Assembly (NCBI GenBank): GCA_012728655.1 | Contig: JAAYEQ010000006.1 | Span: 1-63,233 of the forward strand | Reading direction: 5' to 3' | DNA: 63,233 bases | DNA from: Syntrophomonadaceae bacterium | Lineage (GTDB): Bacteria; Bacillota; Syntrophomonadia; Syntrophomonadales; DTU052 | In this document: positions 1-11,232 of the stretch, in pieces | How positions within the stretch are numbered: the first letter of the stretch is position 1 | How the letters are laid out: each line of letters begins with the position of its first letter | Translations under genes and position numbers: made by a program | Notes under the pieces: model-generated | Database searches by the model: none | What the model was told of the DNA's origin: nothing | Seen by the model: only the letters and a program-made list of their open reading frames with translations

Positions 1-17
1 AACACCTATTTCTGGAT

Positions 18-47
18 AAAGGATTTTCCGGGGATTTAAAAGAATAT
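18..47 (+). promoter_or_regulatory. SigH-type promoter upstream of hpf
   Basis: A -35 element AAAGGATTT (18-26) and a -10 element AAAGAATAT (39-47) are separated by 12 bases. This fits the Bacillus SigH consensus (RNAGGAWWW, 11-12 bases, RNNGAATWW) at every position. It lies about 33 bases before the hpf start. The B. subtilis hpf gene (yvyD) is known to use SigH and SigB, so the assignment makes sense. A SigA -10 (TATACT, 45-50) overlaps but has no good -35. Confidence 0.6.
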
Positions 48-79
48 ACTAATCACAGACTGGGAAGGGAGTGGTCGCT

Positions 80-616
80 GTGAGGTTTGAAGTCCGGGGA
101 AAAAACATCGAAGTCACCGATGCTCTCAAAGATTATGTGGAAAAACGACTGTCCAAACTGGAGAAGTTTATTGAGGATGTTCGAGTAGCCCAGGTAACCC
201 TGTCTGTGGAAGGAGAGAGTCACAAGGTCGAGGTAACCATTCCGCTCAATGGTGTGATTTTGAGGGGGGAAGAGGAGACAGAAGACATGTACTCTTCAAT
301 CGACCTGGTGGTCGATAAACTGGAAAAGCAGATCGATAAGTACAAGACCAAGCTTTACCGGCGTTACCGGGGGATTGGTTTCCGCAAGAGCCTGGTGCGC
401 GAACTGGAGTCCTCGCGCGAACCGGTTGAGCAGTTCAAGATCGTTCGGACCAAAAGGTTTGCGCTCAAGCCCATGGATGTTGAGGAGGCCGTAATGCAGA
501 TGAATCTCCTCGGACATAACTTCTTTGTCTTCTTCAACTCTGCAACCGAAGAGGTAAATGTGGTTTACCGGCGCAATGACGGAAACTTCGGTTTGATTGA
601 ACCCCACTTTGATTAG
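80..616 (+). CDS. hpf: Long-form ribosome hibernation promoting factor
   Basis: Binds the 30S subunit and drives formation of inactive 100S ribosome dimers in stationary phase. The protein has the two-domain long form typical of Firmicutes: an N-terminal S30AE/YfiA domain (about residues 1-100, starting MRFEVRGKNIEV) and a C-terminal dimerisation domain (about 120-178, with RFALKPMDVEEAV and GLIEP). The GTG at 80 is preferred over the GTG at 71, because the AAGGGAG ribosome-binding site ends at 71 and leaves no spacing for the earlier start. The gene stands alone between a SigH-like promoter and a terminator at 665-693, directly before secA, as in B. subtilis. Confidence 0.95.
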   Translation: MRFEVRGKNIEVTDALKDYVEKRLSKLEKFIEDVRVAQVTLSVEGESHKVEVTIPLNGVILRGEEETEDMYSSIDLVVDKLEKQIDKYKTKLYRRYRGIGFRKSLVRELESSREPVEQFKIVRTKRFALKPMDVEEAVMQMNLLGHNFFVFFNSATEEVNVVYRRNDGNFGLIEPHFD

Positions 617-664
617 TTGAAGTGGATAACGCTAAAGTGTAAGATTAGGATATAAAAGGCTGTA

Positions 665-693
665 AAGGGAACCTCTGCGGTTCCCTTCGTTTT
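665..693 (+). terminator. Rho-independent terminator after hpf
   Basis: Perfect 9-bp stem AAGGGAACC / GGTTCCCTT with loop TCTGC, followed by CGTTTT. It separates hpf from secA; the secA ribosome-binding site begins right at its end. Confidence 0.85.
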
Positions 694-709
694 GGAGAGA
701 GGTGTGCCC

Positions 710-3207
<2,498 letters not shown>

Positions 3208-3208
<1 letters not shown>

Positions 3209-3999
3209 TGGATCTCACTACCCTACTTGGACTAATTATCGGTTTTGGAGGCGTAATCGGCGGATTTATCTTGGAAGGCGGTCATGTGGGCAGCCTGTTC
3301 ATAGGTTCGTCCGCGGCCATCGTCCTGGGCGGTACCATTGGAGCGGTGGTTATGAGCTTCGGATTGGCGGAACTTAAAACCGTCCCGGGTTTCTTGAAGA
3401 CGGTTTTTACTGAGAGCCATATTGATTTTAGCGGAGCGGTGGAACACCTGGTGGAAACGGCCGACCGTGCCCGACGCGAGGGACTGCTGAGCTTGGAAAG
3501 CCACCTGCCCGAGATCGATAACGATTTTATGCGGCGCGGACTGCAACTGGTTATCGATGGCACCGATCCGGAGTTGACCAGAAATATGCTGGAGATGGAG
3601 ATCGCCTCCTATGAGCAGGGACAGAATCTGGGAGTTGAGATCTTCAACTCCGCCGGGGGATTTGCCCCGACCATGGGTATCATTGGTACGGTTATGGGTC
3701 TGGTTCATGTTTTGGGGAATATCACGGACCCGGATACCCTGGCCCCGGCGATCGCTTCGGCTTTTATTGCCACCCTTTACGGGATAGCTACTGCCAACCT
3801 GCTGTGGATCCCGTTTGCGACCAAGATCAAGACCAAGGCCTCACGCCAGGTATCACATATGGAGTTGATCCTGGAGGGTATTCTCTCGGTCCAGGCGGGA
3901 GAAAATCCTCGGGTTATCAGGGAAAAGCTTCTAACTTTCCTGCCCGAAAGGGAGAAGGAGGCGCTGTCGGCGAGTGAAGGTGCAGGGATGGGAATGTAG
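3208..3999 (+). CDS. motA: Flagellar motor stator protein MotA
   Basis: Inner-membrane ion-channel subunit of the flagellar stator; pairs with MotB and pushes on FliG. The 263 residues contain four membrane segments (about 4-22, 33-50, 148-170, 180-203) and a large cytoplasmic loop with the charged RAR.EGLLSLE region that contacts the rotor. The conserved APTMGIIGTVMGL motif of TM3 is present. The ATG overlaps the secA stop by one base and motB follows 2 bases after its stop. Its position after secA instead of in a flagellar cluster is unusual. Confidence 0.93.
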
Positions 4000-4001
4000 A
4001 G

Positions 4002-4790
4002 ATGTTTGGTAGAAAAGTACGAAAAAACAACAACCATCGCGAGGAAAAAGGGCCAAGTATGGAACGCTGGCTCATCACCTATGCCGATCTTATAACCCTG
4101 CTGCTGGCATTCTTTGTGGTCATGTACGCCATCAGCACGGTAAATGCCCAGAAGCTGCAGGCGGTAGCCAGTTCCCTGAGCCAGGTCCTGGCCGGTAAAG
4201 CACCGGAGATCCTTGATTACAGCGGCCCGGCGATCATCGAGGGGCAGTCGGGGGCCAAGTATGAGGATACGGTTCAGGGAGCCGAACTGGAGGCGGTCCG
4301 GGCGCAGTTGGCCGAGTACCTGGAGGTCCTGGAAACCATGGATCCGGATATAAAGAAAAACATTGTGATGATGCAGCAGGAGCGGGGATTGGTGATAAGC
4401 CTCAAGGATACCTTGCTGTTTCCCAAGGGTTCGGCAACTTTGACCCCCCGGGCCAGACAGGTTATAAGTGAAGTAGGGAAGTCGCTGGCGCAGCTTCCCA
4501 ATTACATACGGGTGGAAGGCCATACCGACAATCTGCCCATACATACGGCCCAGTTTCCCTCCAACTGGGAGCTGTCGGTTATTCGGGCTACCAATGTCGC
4601 CAAACAGCTTATCAATGAAAGCTCCATAAGTCCGGAGAAGATCTCGGCCACCGGGTACGGCGAGTACCGGCCTCTGGTTCCCAATAACAGCGAGGCTAAC
4701 CGGGCGATCAACCGCCGGGTTGATATCGTCATCCTCAAACATAAGTATGAATACTTCGAGCCCTATTCCGAAGAGGAATCATCCCCCTGA
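4002..4790 (+). CDS. motB: Flagellar motor stator protein MotB
   Basis: Stator subunit that anchors the motor to peptidoglycan and carries the ion-binding aspartate. It has a short basic N-terminus, one membrane helix (about residues 24-44) with TYADLITLLLAFF in which Asp29 is the ion-binding residue, a linker, and an OmpA-like peptidoglycan-binding domain (about 130-245) with GHTDNLPI and NWELSVIRA. Whether it is driven by H+ or Na+ cannot be settled from the sequence alone. It starts 2 bases after motA and ends the secA-motA-motB run. Confidence 0.93.
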   Translation: MFGRKVRKNNNHREEKGPSMERWLITYADLITLLLAFFVVMYAISTVNAQKLQAVASSLSQVLAGKAPEILDYSGPAIIEGQSGAKYEDTVQGAELEAVRAQLAEYLEVLETMDPDIKKNIVMMQQERGLVISLKDTLLFPKGSATLTPRARQVISEVGKSLAQLPNYIRVEGHTDNLPIHTAQFPSNWELSVIRATNVAKQLINESSISPEKISATGYGEYRPLVPNNSEANRAINRRVDIVILKHKYEYFEPYSEEESSP

Positions 4791-5048
4791 TCACATCCGG
4801 AGTCTGATCCCGCAAAGACGGCCGCGGTGCCTTCAATTCGTTTTCCTGGCATGTGGAATCGGATCCGGCTCGGTATTGCCCGACAGTTGTGCGCTCAATG
4901 CTCACCCGATAGCCCCTCCCGGATGCAAATGGGATTGAGGCTTAACCCGCTTGCAGGATGGGCGATATAGTATTAACGTAATAAAAGAGCCGTTTACCGA
5001 TTAAGTTCTCGACCCCAACCGGGTCCGTTCAATCCGAGGAGGGATGAT

Positions 5049-6162
5049 ATGCAGGAAGATCCGCGCAATATGGCCGAATACATTGAGAAGCGCCTCATCG
5101 AAATAGGGAGGTCTCTTTGACCTGGACAGTATAAAAACGGAGATTGCGGAGCTGGAAAAGAAGACGATGCAGCCCGCCTTCTGGGATGACAACCGCGAGG
5201 CTCAGAAAATCCTGCGGAGAATAAGTGAGTTGAAAGAGACCGAGGATACACATCGCCGCCTGCTGAAGGAAGCCGACGATTTGAAGAACCTCTTGATCCT
5301 GGCGCAGAGAGAAGGGGAGGAGGAGTTGTTTGCCGAGGCGGTTCTGGAACTGAACCGGCTCAAGCAGGAGTTTGAGGAATTTGAATTGCACATCCTGTTC
5401 ACCGGTGAGTATGACCGGAGCAATGCCATAGTTTCCCTGCACGCGGGCGCGGGCGGGACTGATGCTCAGGACTGGGCGGAGATGCTCTTACGCATGTACA
5501 GCCGGTGGGCTGAAGATAATATGGACAGCTATGAACTGTGGGATTTGATCCCCGGAGATGAGGCGGGGATCAAAAGCGCCACCTTTTATGTTAAGGGGAG
5601 ATTTGCCTACGGGAAGTTAAAGGGAGAGCATGGGGTGCACCGCCTGGTTAGAGTCTCACCCTTCGATGCCTCAGGCCGGCGCCATACCAGCTTTGCCCAG
5701 GTGGTGGTGATGCCGGAACTGCCCGAAGAAGTGGAGGTTAACCTGAATCCCGAGGATTTGCGGATAGATACCTTCCGCTCCGGCGGAGCCGGCGGGCAGC
5801 ACGTCAACAAAACCGATTCCGCAGTGCGCATTACCCACCTGCCCACCGGGATTGTGGTTCAGTGTCAGAATGAAAGGTCGCAGCACGCCAACCGACAGGC
5901 GGCCCTCAAGATCCTGAAGGCCCGCTTGTTTGAGTTGAAGAGGCAGGAACAGGCGGAGAACATGCAGAAGATAAGGGGCGAACACAAGGATATCGCCTGG
6001 GGGAGTCAGATCCGCTCCTATGTTTTGAACCCTTTCAGCCTGGTTAAGGACCACCGCACCGGGGTGGAAGTTGGCAATGTGGAAGCGGTCCTCAACGGGG
6101 ATATCAACCAGTTTATTTCTGCGTATTTGCATACCCAGGCCGGAGGCCGGTTAAAGAATTGA
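5049..6162 (+). CDS. prfB: Peptide chain release factor 2 (programmed +1 frameshift)
   Basis: RF2 releases finished peptides at UGA and UAA. The gene is in two frames. Frame zero runs from ATG 5049 (AGGAGGG seven bases upstream) for 23 codons to an in-frame TGA at 5118-5120. Translation must slip +1 on CTT TGA C (5115-5121), helped by the internal AGGGAGG at 5105-5111, and continues as DLDSIKTEI to 6162. The product is about 370 residues, the normal RF2 length. The catalytic GGQ lies in RSGGAGGQHVNKTDSAVR (about residue 248). Starting at the later ATG 5167 would cut off about 40 residues of domain 1. It follows secA as in B. subtilis, with motAB inserted. Confidence 0.95.
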
Positions 6163-6225
6163 CCGGCAGAGCGGCAAGGTCGTTAATGGAGAGCAAAACC
6201 GAAATAATTCTATGGGAGTTAAAAG

Positions 6226-7059
6226 ATGCGTGAGATCAATCAACAAGTGATAGAGAAGATTGAAAGCAAGGCCCGGCGGCTGCGCCGCGAGGTTATTCGC
6301 ATGGTGGGGATTGCAGGTTCCGGACACCCGGGGGGAGCCCTGTCCGCTGCGGACCTGGTGGCCTGCCTTTACTTCTGGGAGATGAGGTATGATCCTAAGC
6401 GGCCGGACTGGCCGGACCGGGACCGGTTTGTACTGTCCAAGGGGCACGCGGCCCCGCTACTGTACGCGGTTCTGGCGGAATCCGGCTTTTTCCCGCCGGA
6501 AATGCTGGGAACCCTGCGCCGGCTGGGCAGTCCCCTCCAGGGGCACCCGGATATGCGCAAGCTGCCCGGGGTGGAAGCTTCCACCGGTTCCCTGGGGCAG
6601 GGGATCGGCTGGGCGGTGGGAATGGCCCTGGCGGCCCGGTTGGATGGCCGGGACTCACGGGTCTATGTGTTGCTGGGCGACGGCGAATTGGAGGAAGGAA
6701 TGGTCTGGGAAGCGGTTATGGCTGCGAGCCACTACCGACTGGGGAACCTGGTGGCCTTGATTGACAACAACGGATTGCAGATTGACGGTCCGTTAAGCGA
6801 TGTAATGTCCGTCGAGCCCATCGGTGACAAGTTCAGGGCTTTTGGTTGGGAGACTCGCGAGATCGATGGACACGAGATCGGCGCTATCCTGCACACCTTG
6901 AATGAGGCTCGTCAGGTCAAAGACAGACCGTTTGCCGTTATTGCCCGTACTGTAAAGGGCAAGGGCTGCTCATTCATGGAGGGCCAGGTGGACTGGCACG
7001 GCAAGGCCCCGACCCCGGAGGAACTTGAGCGGGCCCTGCGTGAGTTTGACAGCGTATAA
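6226..7059 (+). CDS. Transketolase, N-terminal (TPP-binding) subunit
   Basis: First half of a split transketolase, which moves two-carbon ketol units between sugar phosphates in the non-oxidative pentose phosphate pathway. The 277 residues correspond to the pyrophosphate-binding domain: SGHPGGALSAADL near the N-terminus, LSKGHAAPLLYA, and the TPP motif GDGELEEGMVWEA beginning about residue 151 and ending with DNNGLQIDG. GGGAG lies eight bases before the ATG. The partner subunit starts 35 bases downstream; such two-gene transketolases are common in anaerobes and archaea. Confidence 0.93.
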   Translation: MREINQQVIEKIESKARRLRREVIRMVGIAGSGHPGGALSAADLVACLYFWEMRYDPKRPDWPDRDRFVLSKGHAAPLLYAVLAESGFFPPEMLGTLRRLGSPLQGHPDMRKLPGVEASTGSLGQGIGWAVGMALAARLDGRDSRVYVLLGDGELEEGMVWEAVMAASHYRLGNLVALIDNNGLQIDGPLSDVMSVEPIGDKFRAFGWETREIDGHEIGAILHTLNEARQVKDRPFAVIARTVKGKGCSFMEGQVDWHGKAPTPEELERALREFDSV

Positions 7060-7093
7060 CCGTTATTACTTATAGAAAATGGAGGAACATACG

Positions 7094-8029
7094 ATGCAGG
7101 TAGCGACCAGGGATGCCTACGGGCAGGCCTTAAAAGAACTGGGGGAACAATACCCGGATGTGGTGGTTCTGGATGCGGACCTGTCAAAGTCGACCAAGAC
7201 AGTTGATTTTGCCCGGGCTTTTCCCGACCGCTTTTTTGATATGGGCATTGCCGAACAGAACATGATGGCGGTCGCAGCCGGGCTGGCTGCATCCGGCAAG
7301 GTGGTTTTTGCCAGCACCTTTGCCATATTCGCCACCGGCAGGGCTTATGAGCAGATCCGCAATTCGGTAGCCTATGCCCAACTGAATGTGAAAGTCTGCG
7401 CCACCCATGCGGGGATTACCGTAGGAGAGGATGGCAGTTCCCATCAGTCGGTGGAGGACATCGCCTTAATGCGGGTAATCCCCAATATGAAAGTGGTCGT
7501 TCCCGCCGACGGTCCCAGTACCGCCTGGGCGGTGAGGGCGATTTATCACCAACCGGGACCCGTCTATTTGCGAATGGGGCGCCCCAAGGTCCCGGTTGTA
7601 TACGACAGCGTTGCCGATCTGAAAATCGGCCAATCGGTTAAGCTCCGGGACGGCGGGGACGTGGGGATACTGGCCTGCGGGATAATGGTCTCGGAGGCCC
7701 TGCAGGCGGCGGCGATGCTGGCTGAGAAAGGTATTGAGGCCACGGTGCTCGACGTTCACACCATAAAACCGCTGGACCGGGAGTCGATCCTGGAAACGGC
7801 TCGGAAGACCGGTTGTCTGGTGACCGCAGAGGAACACAGCATTATCGGGGGACTGGGCGGTGCGGTCTCTGAACTAACGGCTTCGGAATACCCGGTGCCG
7901 GTGGTAAGAGTCGGGGTCCGCGATTTGTTTGGCCAATCGGGGAACCCCCGGGAACTGATGGAATACTACGGTCTTACCGCGCAAGAGATCGCCAACGCGG
8001 CGCAAATTTCCATGTCACAAAAAGGCTGA
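7094..8029 (+). CDS. Transketolase, C-terminal subunit
   Basis: Second half of the split transketolase: pyrimidine-binding domain (about residues 1-170, with GIAEQNMMAVAAGLA and the glutamate that activates TPP) followed by the C-terminal transketolase domain (about 185-305). Start ATG 7094 has GGAGG eight bases upstream, which makes it better than the ATG at 7079 that precedes this site. Ends about 30 bases before a terminator (8059-8090), so the two subunits form a short operon, perhaps with prfB. Confidence 0.93.
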   Translation: MQVATRDAYGQALKELGEQYPDVVVLDADLSKSTKTVDFARAFPDRFFDMGIAEQNMMAVAAGLAASGKVVFASTFAIFATGRAYEQIRNSVAYAQLNVKVCATHAGITVGEDGSSHQSVEDIALMRVIPNMKVVVPADGPSTAWAVRAIYHQPGPVYLRMGRPKVPVVYDSVADLKIGQSVKLRDGGDVGILACGIMVSEALQAAAMLAEKGIEATVLDVHTIKPLDRESILETARKTGCLVTAEEHSIIGGLGGAVSELTASEYPVPVVRVGVRDLFGQSGNPRELMEYYGLTAQEIANAAQISMSQKG

Positions 8030-8058
8030 AAATAAAGGAATAAGTATAATTGGTGTAG

Positions 8059-8090
8059 AACCACCTTTCAATAAGGTGGTTTTTGTTTGT
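8059..8090 (+). terminator. Rho-independent terminator after transketolase
   Basis: Stem AACCACCTT / AAGGTGGTT (9 bp) with loop TCAAT, followed by a T-rich run TTTTGTTTG. Separates the transketolase genes from ftsE. Confidence 0.9.
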
Positions 8091-8165
8091 CCGTTTTTAT
8101 TCGTATTTTTCAGATCAATGAAACAGGTTCTTTACAGTTTGGGGTGAGTCGTTATTCTTGTTCAG

Positions 8166-8831
8166 ATGTACAATGTTTCGAAAACATACCCCAACGGGGT
8201 TAAAGCATTGGTTGATGTTACTTTGAAAATCGAACGCGGGGAGTTTGTGTTCCTGATGGGCCCCAGCGGTGCCGGCAAATCAACTTTTATCAAATTGCTG
8301 ATGCGGGAAGAACTGCCGACTCGCGGCCAGATTTTTGTGGCGTCAAGGAGCGTTTTGCGTATGAAGTCATCGGAGGTTCCTCTGCTGCGCCGCAGCATCG
8401 GGGTAGTTTTTCAGGACTTCAAGCTTCTGGAAAATAAAACCGTTCGGGAAAACGTGGCCTTCGCCATGCAGGTGGTGGGGGCTTCACCTCATCAGATCAA
8501 GACCCGGGTTGAGGAAACCATAAAAATGGTAGGGCTGCAAGGCAAAGAAGACTGCTTCCCTTCCCAGCTCTCCGGAGGTGAGCAGCAGCGGGTGGGGATT
8601 GCCAGAGCCATAGTCAACCATCCCCTGATATTGATTGCCGATGAACCGACCGGCAATCTGGATGTGGAAACATCCTGGGAGATTATGGACTTGCTGTCGG
8701 AGATCAACCGGAAAGGGACCACGGTGATAATGGCCACCCATGCCCAGGACATCGTGCGCCGCATGCATAAGCGGGTGATATACCTGGAAAAAGGGAAGGT
8801 GGTCTCCGACTCGGTGGGAGAAATAGCATGA
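8166..8831 (+). CDS. ftsE: Cell division ATP-binding protein FtsE
   Basis: ABC ATPase that works with FtsX to switch on periplasmic or wall-side peptidoglycan hydrolases at the division or elongation site. Walker A GPSGAGKST (about residue 33), Q-loop, signature LSGGEQQR (about 137), Walker B LILIADEPTGN (about 158) and the switch histidine in MATHAQD are all present. 221 residues is normal. The ATG at 8166 lies 18 bases beyond GGGGTGAG; an in-frame ATT at 8154 (giving five or so extra residues ending in VQM) would have better spacing and may be the true start. ftsX overlaps by 4 bases. Confidence 0.96.
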   Translation: MYNVSKTYPNGVKALVDVTLKIERGEFVFLMGPSGAGKSTFIKLLMREELPTRGQIFVASRSVLRMKSSEVPLLRRSIGVVFQDFKLLENKTVRENVAFAMQVVGASPHQIKTRVEETIKMVGLQGKEDCFPSQLSGGEQQRVGIARAIVNHPLILIADEPTGNLDVETSWEIMDLLSEINRKGTTVIMATHAQDIVRRMHKRVIYLEKGKVVSDSVGEIA

Positions 8832-9718
8832 GATGGGCAACCATCAAGTATGTCTTCCGGGAAGCCAGAATTTCACTGGTGCGCAACCGTCTCCTCAGCT
8901 TGGCTACTGCGACTACTGTTTCCATCTGCATTTTCATCCTGGGGATGGCTATTCTCCTCTATATGAACAGCGGGGAGCTCATCGAAAAACTGGAGTCGGA
9001 TGTTGAGATTGTAGCCTTTCTCGACGACGATCTAACCCTGCGGGAGAGAAAACAGTTGGAAGAAAGGCTGAAAGCCCATCCCGGAGTGCTGTCGGTAACA
9101 TTCGTCTCCCGGGATAAAGCCCTGGCCTCACTGGAGAAGAAGTTGGGACAGGGCGAGTATGACCTGCTGGAAACCCTGGAAGGCAACAACCCCCTGCCGG
9201 ACAGTTTCAGGATCAAGGGGAAGAATCCCCGCGAGGTGGAACAGCTGGCCAAAGAACTGTCCAAGATGCACGGAATATCGAAACTGCGCTACGGGCAGGA
9301 GGTGGTGCGGCAGCTCTTTGCCGCCACCCGCTGGATCCGGATCATAAGCGTGTTTATTGTCGTGTTCCTGGGTGCGGCGGCAATTTTCCTGGTAGCAACT
9401 ACCATCAGGCTGACCATCTTTTCCCGGCGTAAAGAGATATACATTATGAAACTGGTGGGTGCTACCAACCGGTTCATTCGAGCACCGTTCTTTTTGGAAG
9501 GGATGGCCCTGGCCGGAGCGGGTACCGTATTTGCTCTGGTATGTCTTTACCTGGGCTATCACTACCTGCTGGAGAACGTAAAGCCGGCGTTGGCGTTTTT
9601 GCCGCTGATAAATGATCACCGGGTGCTGCTGAACCTCTTCCTGGGATTGGGGGGAACGGGCATCGGCCTGGGAATTATAGGAACATTTATCTCGGTCAAC
9701 AGATTCCTTGATGTCTAA
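8828..9718 (+). CDS. ftsX: Cell division protein FtsX
   Basis: Membrane partner of FtsE. It shows the FtsX plan: cytoplasmic start, TM1 (about 20-42), a large extracellular domain (about 45-160) that in Gram-positives binds wall hydrolases, then three membrane helices (about 170-195, 215-240, 265-290). ATGA overlap with ftsE shows translational coupling. The next gene is an M23 peptidase with coiled coil, the expected FtsEX-controlled hydrolase. Confidence 0.95.
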   Translation: MRWATIKYVFREARISLVRNRLLSLATATTVSICIFILGMAILLYMNSGELIEKLESDVEIVAFLDDDLTLRERKQLEERLKAHPGVLSVTFVSRDKALASLEKKLGQGEYDLLETLEGNNPLPDSFRIKGKNPREVEQLAKELSKMHGISKLRYGQEVVRQLFAATRWIRIISVFIVVFLGAAAIFLVATTIRLTIFSRRKEIYIMKLVGATNRFIRAPFFLEGMALAGAGTVFALVCLYLGYHYLLENVKPALAFLPLINDHRVLLNLFLGLGGTGIGLGIIGTFISVNRFLDV

Positions 9719-9860
9719 CGCTCACCCATGGTTTCCGTGCACCCGCTGTCAAGTTTTTCGCCTAAATCTGCGATAAGAGATTGTGGGGGATTGTCAGAAA
9801 ACAATTGATTGGTGCGTATTACCAATGAAGAAGGAGAAGGAGGAGAGGATCAGGAGGTCT

Positions 9861-11009
9861 ATGCGGATAAGAAGGATCATAGCTTGGTTGTTGGTTTTGG
9901 CATTTCTGGTGCCGGCTATCGGGTACACTCCTCCGGATGTTCATCCGGTCCGGGCTGATGAACTGCAGGAAAAGCAGGCACAGTTGGAAGCCCTGCGCAA
10001 ACAGATTGAGGCTCAGCGCCAGTTGGTTGGAGCGGCCAGGCAGAAAGAAACCGGCATAATTAATGAGATCAGCCGGTTGGAAAAGGATATAAATAAGCTT
10101 GAAAAAGAGATTGCTTCTCTGGAAGACCAATTGACGGTGGTAAGCCGGCGCATTGAGATTACTGAAGATGAAATCACCGATGCTGAAGCCCACCTGGCGG
10201 AGCGAATGGACGTGCTGGGCGAACGCCTGGTTATAATGTATGAGTTGGGGGATATCTCTTACCTGGAGGTACTGCTTTCGGCCACCGATTTCGCCGATTT
10301 TCTCTCGCGCTGGGAGCTCCTGAAAGAGATCGTGAATCAGGACAAGGCGCTGATTGCCGAGATCAGCGAGGAACGGCGGCAGTTGGAGGAGAAAAAGCGG
10401 CAGTTGGAGGCCAGTAAGAAGGAGTTAGAGGAAGCTCAGCAGGCCCGCATTGAAAAGGAAAAGCAATTGGAACAGAAAAGCAAGGAGCGCCAGGTCGCAC
10501 TGAAACAGGTACAGCAGGATCGAAAGCTGTACGAACAGGCTTTGAAGGAACTGGAACAGGCCTCCAAAGAGATCGAATTGATGATCCGGCGCATGCAAAG
10601 CGGCGGTGCCTATATCGGGACCGGAACGTTTACCTGGCCGGCTCCCGGGTATACCAGAATAACCTCCGAATATGGGATGCGCTATCATCCCATTCTGAAA
10701 CAAAACAAGTTACATACCGGCATGGACATCGGGGCACCGCAAGGGGCCAAGGTGGTGGCGGCGGATGACGGCAAGGTTATTACCGTTACCTATAATTCAG
10801 CCTACGGAAACATGATCATTATCGACCATGGGGGAGGGATATCCACCCTCTACGCACACCTTTCACGGTTTGCAACCACCCAGGGAGCCATGGTCAAAAA
10901 GGGCCAGACTATTGGCTACGTCGGTTCCACCGGCTGGAGCACGGGTCCCCATCTCCACTTCGAGGTCCGCAAGAACGGGACCCCCGTCAACCCCAAGTCT
11001 TACCTGTAG
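9861..11009 (+). CDS. Secreted coiled-coil M23 peptidase (EnvC-like murein hydrolase)
   Basis: Extracellular peptidoglycan endopeptidase or amidase activator, probably regulated by FtsEX. It has a signal peptide (about residues 1-32, ending VRA-DE), long coiled-coil heptads (about 35-110 and 150-235), and a C-terminal LytM/M23 domain with the zinc ligands of HTGMDIGAP (His about 284) and HLHFEV (about 363), so the domain looks catalytically intact, unlike degenerate EnvC. Start: ATG 9861 follows AGGAGG very closely (3 bases); ATG 9825, adding a charged 12-residue leader, is the alternative. Lies 142 bases after ftsX and ends before a terminator. Confidence 0.9.
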   Translation: MRIRRIIAWLLVLAFLVPAIGYTPPDVHPVRADELQEKQAQLEALRKQIEAQRQLVGAARQKETGIINEISRLEKDINKLEKEIASLEDQLTVVSRRIEITEDEITDAEAHLAERMDVLGERLVIMYELGDISYLEVLLSATDFADFLSRWELLKEIVNQDKALIAEISEERRQLEEKKRQLEASKKELEEAQQARIEKEKQLEQKSKERQVALKQVQQDRKLYEQALKELEQASKEIELMIRRMQSGGAYIGTGTFTWPAPGYTRITSEYGMRYHPILKQNKLHTGMDIGAPQGAKVVAADDGKVITVTYNSAYGNMIIIDHGGGISTLYAHLSRFATTQGAMVKKGQTIGYVGSTGWSTGPHLHFEVRKNGTPVNPKSYL

Positions 11010-11085
11010 CGGGGTAAACATGAGGCTCGGTTGACCCCGGGATTATTCAGCCGCGGCGGAAATACGGTACACGGTTGGAATTATC

Positions 11086-11112
11086 AGGCGAGAGCAGACC
11101 TCGCCTTTTTTG
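11086..11112 (+). terminator. Rho-independent terminator after the M23 peptidase gene
   Basis: Stem AGGCGAG / CTCGCCT (7 bp), loop AGCAGAC, then six T residues. Ends the ftsE-ftsX-M23 unit and implies a separate promoter for the downstream protease gene. Confidence 0.85.
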
Positions 11113-11232
11113 TCGGGCTTGCTTGCCAATCTTCTCCATAAAGATTATGGGTTTCTTGTTCTGCTCCTTATGTTCAGGTAACATATTAACTATGACCGGG
11201 TAATAGACATATATATGAACGGCGGTGACAAG

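Noticed and set aside
11157-11189. SigA promoter TTGTTC/TATTAA before the S41 protease
   Set aside because: The spacer would be 21 bases, too long for a normal promoter.
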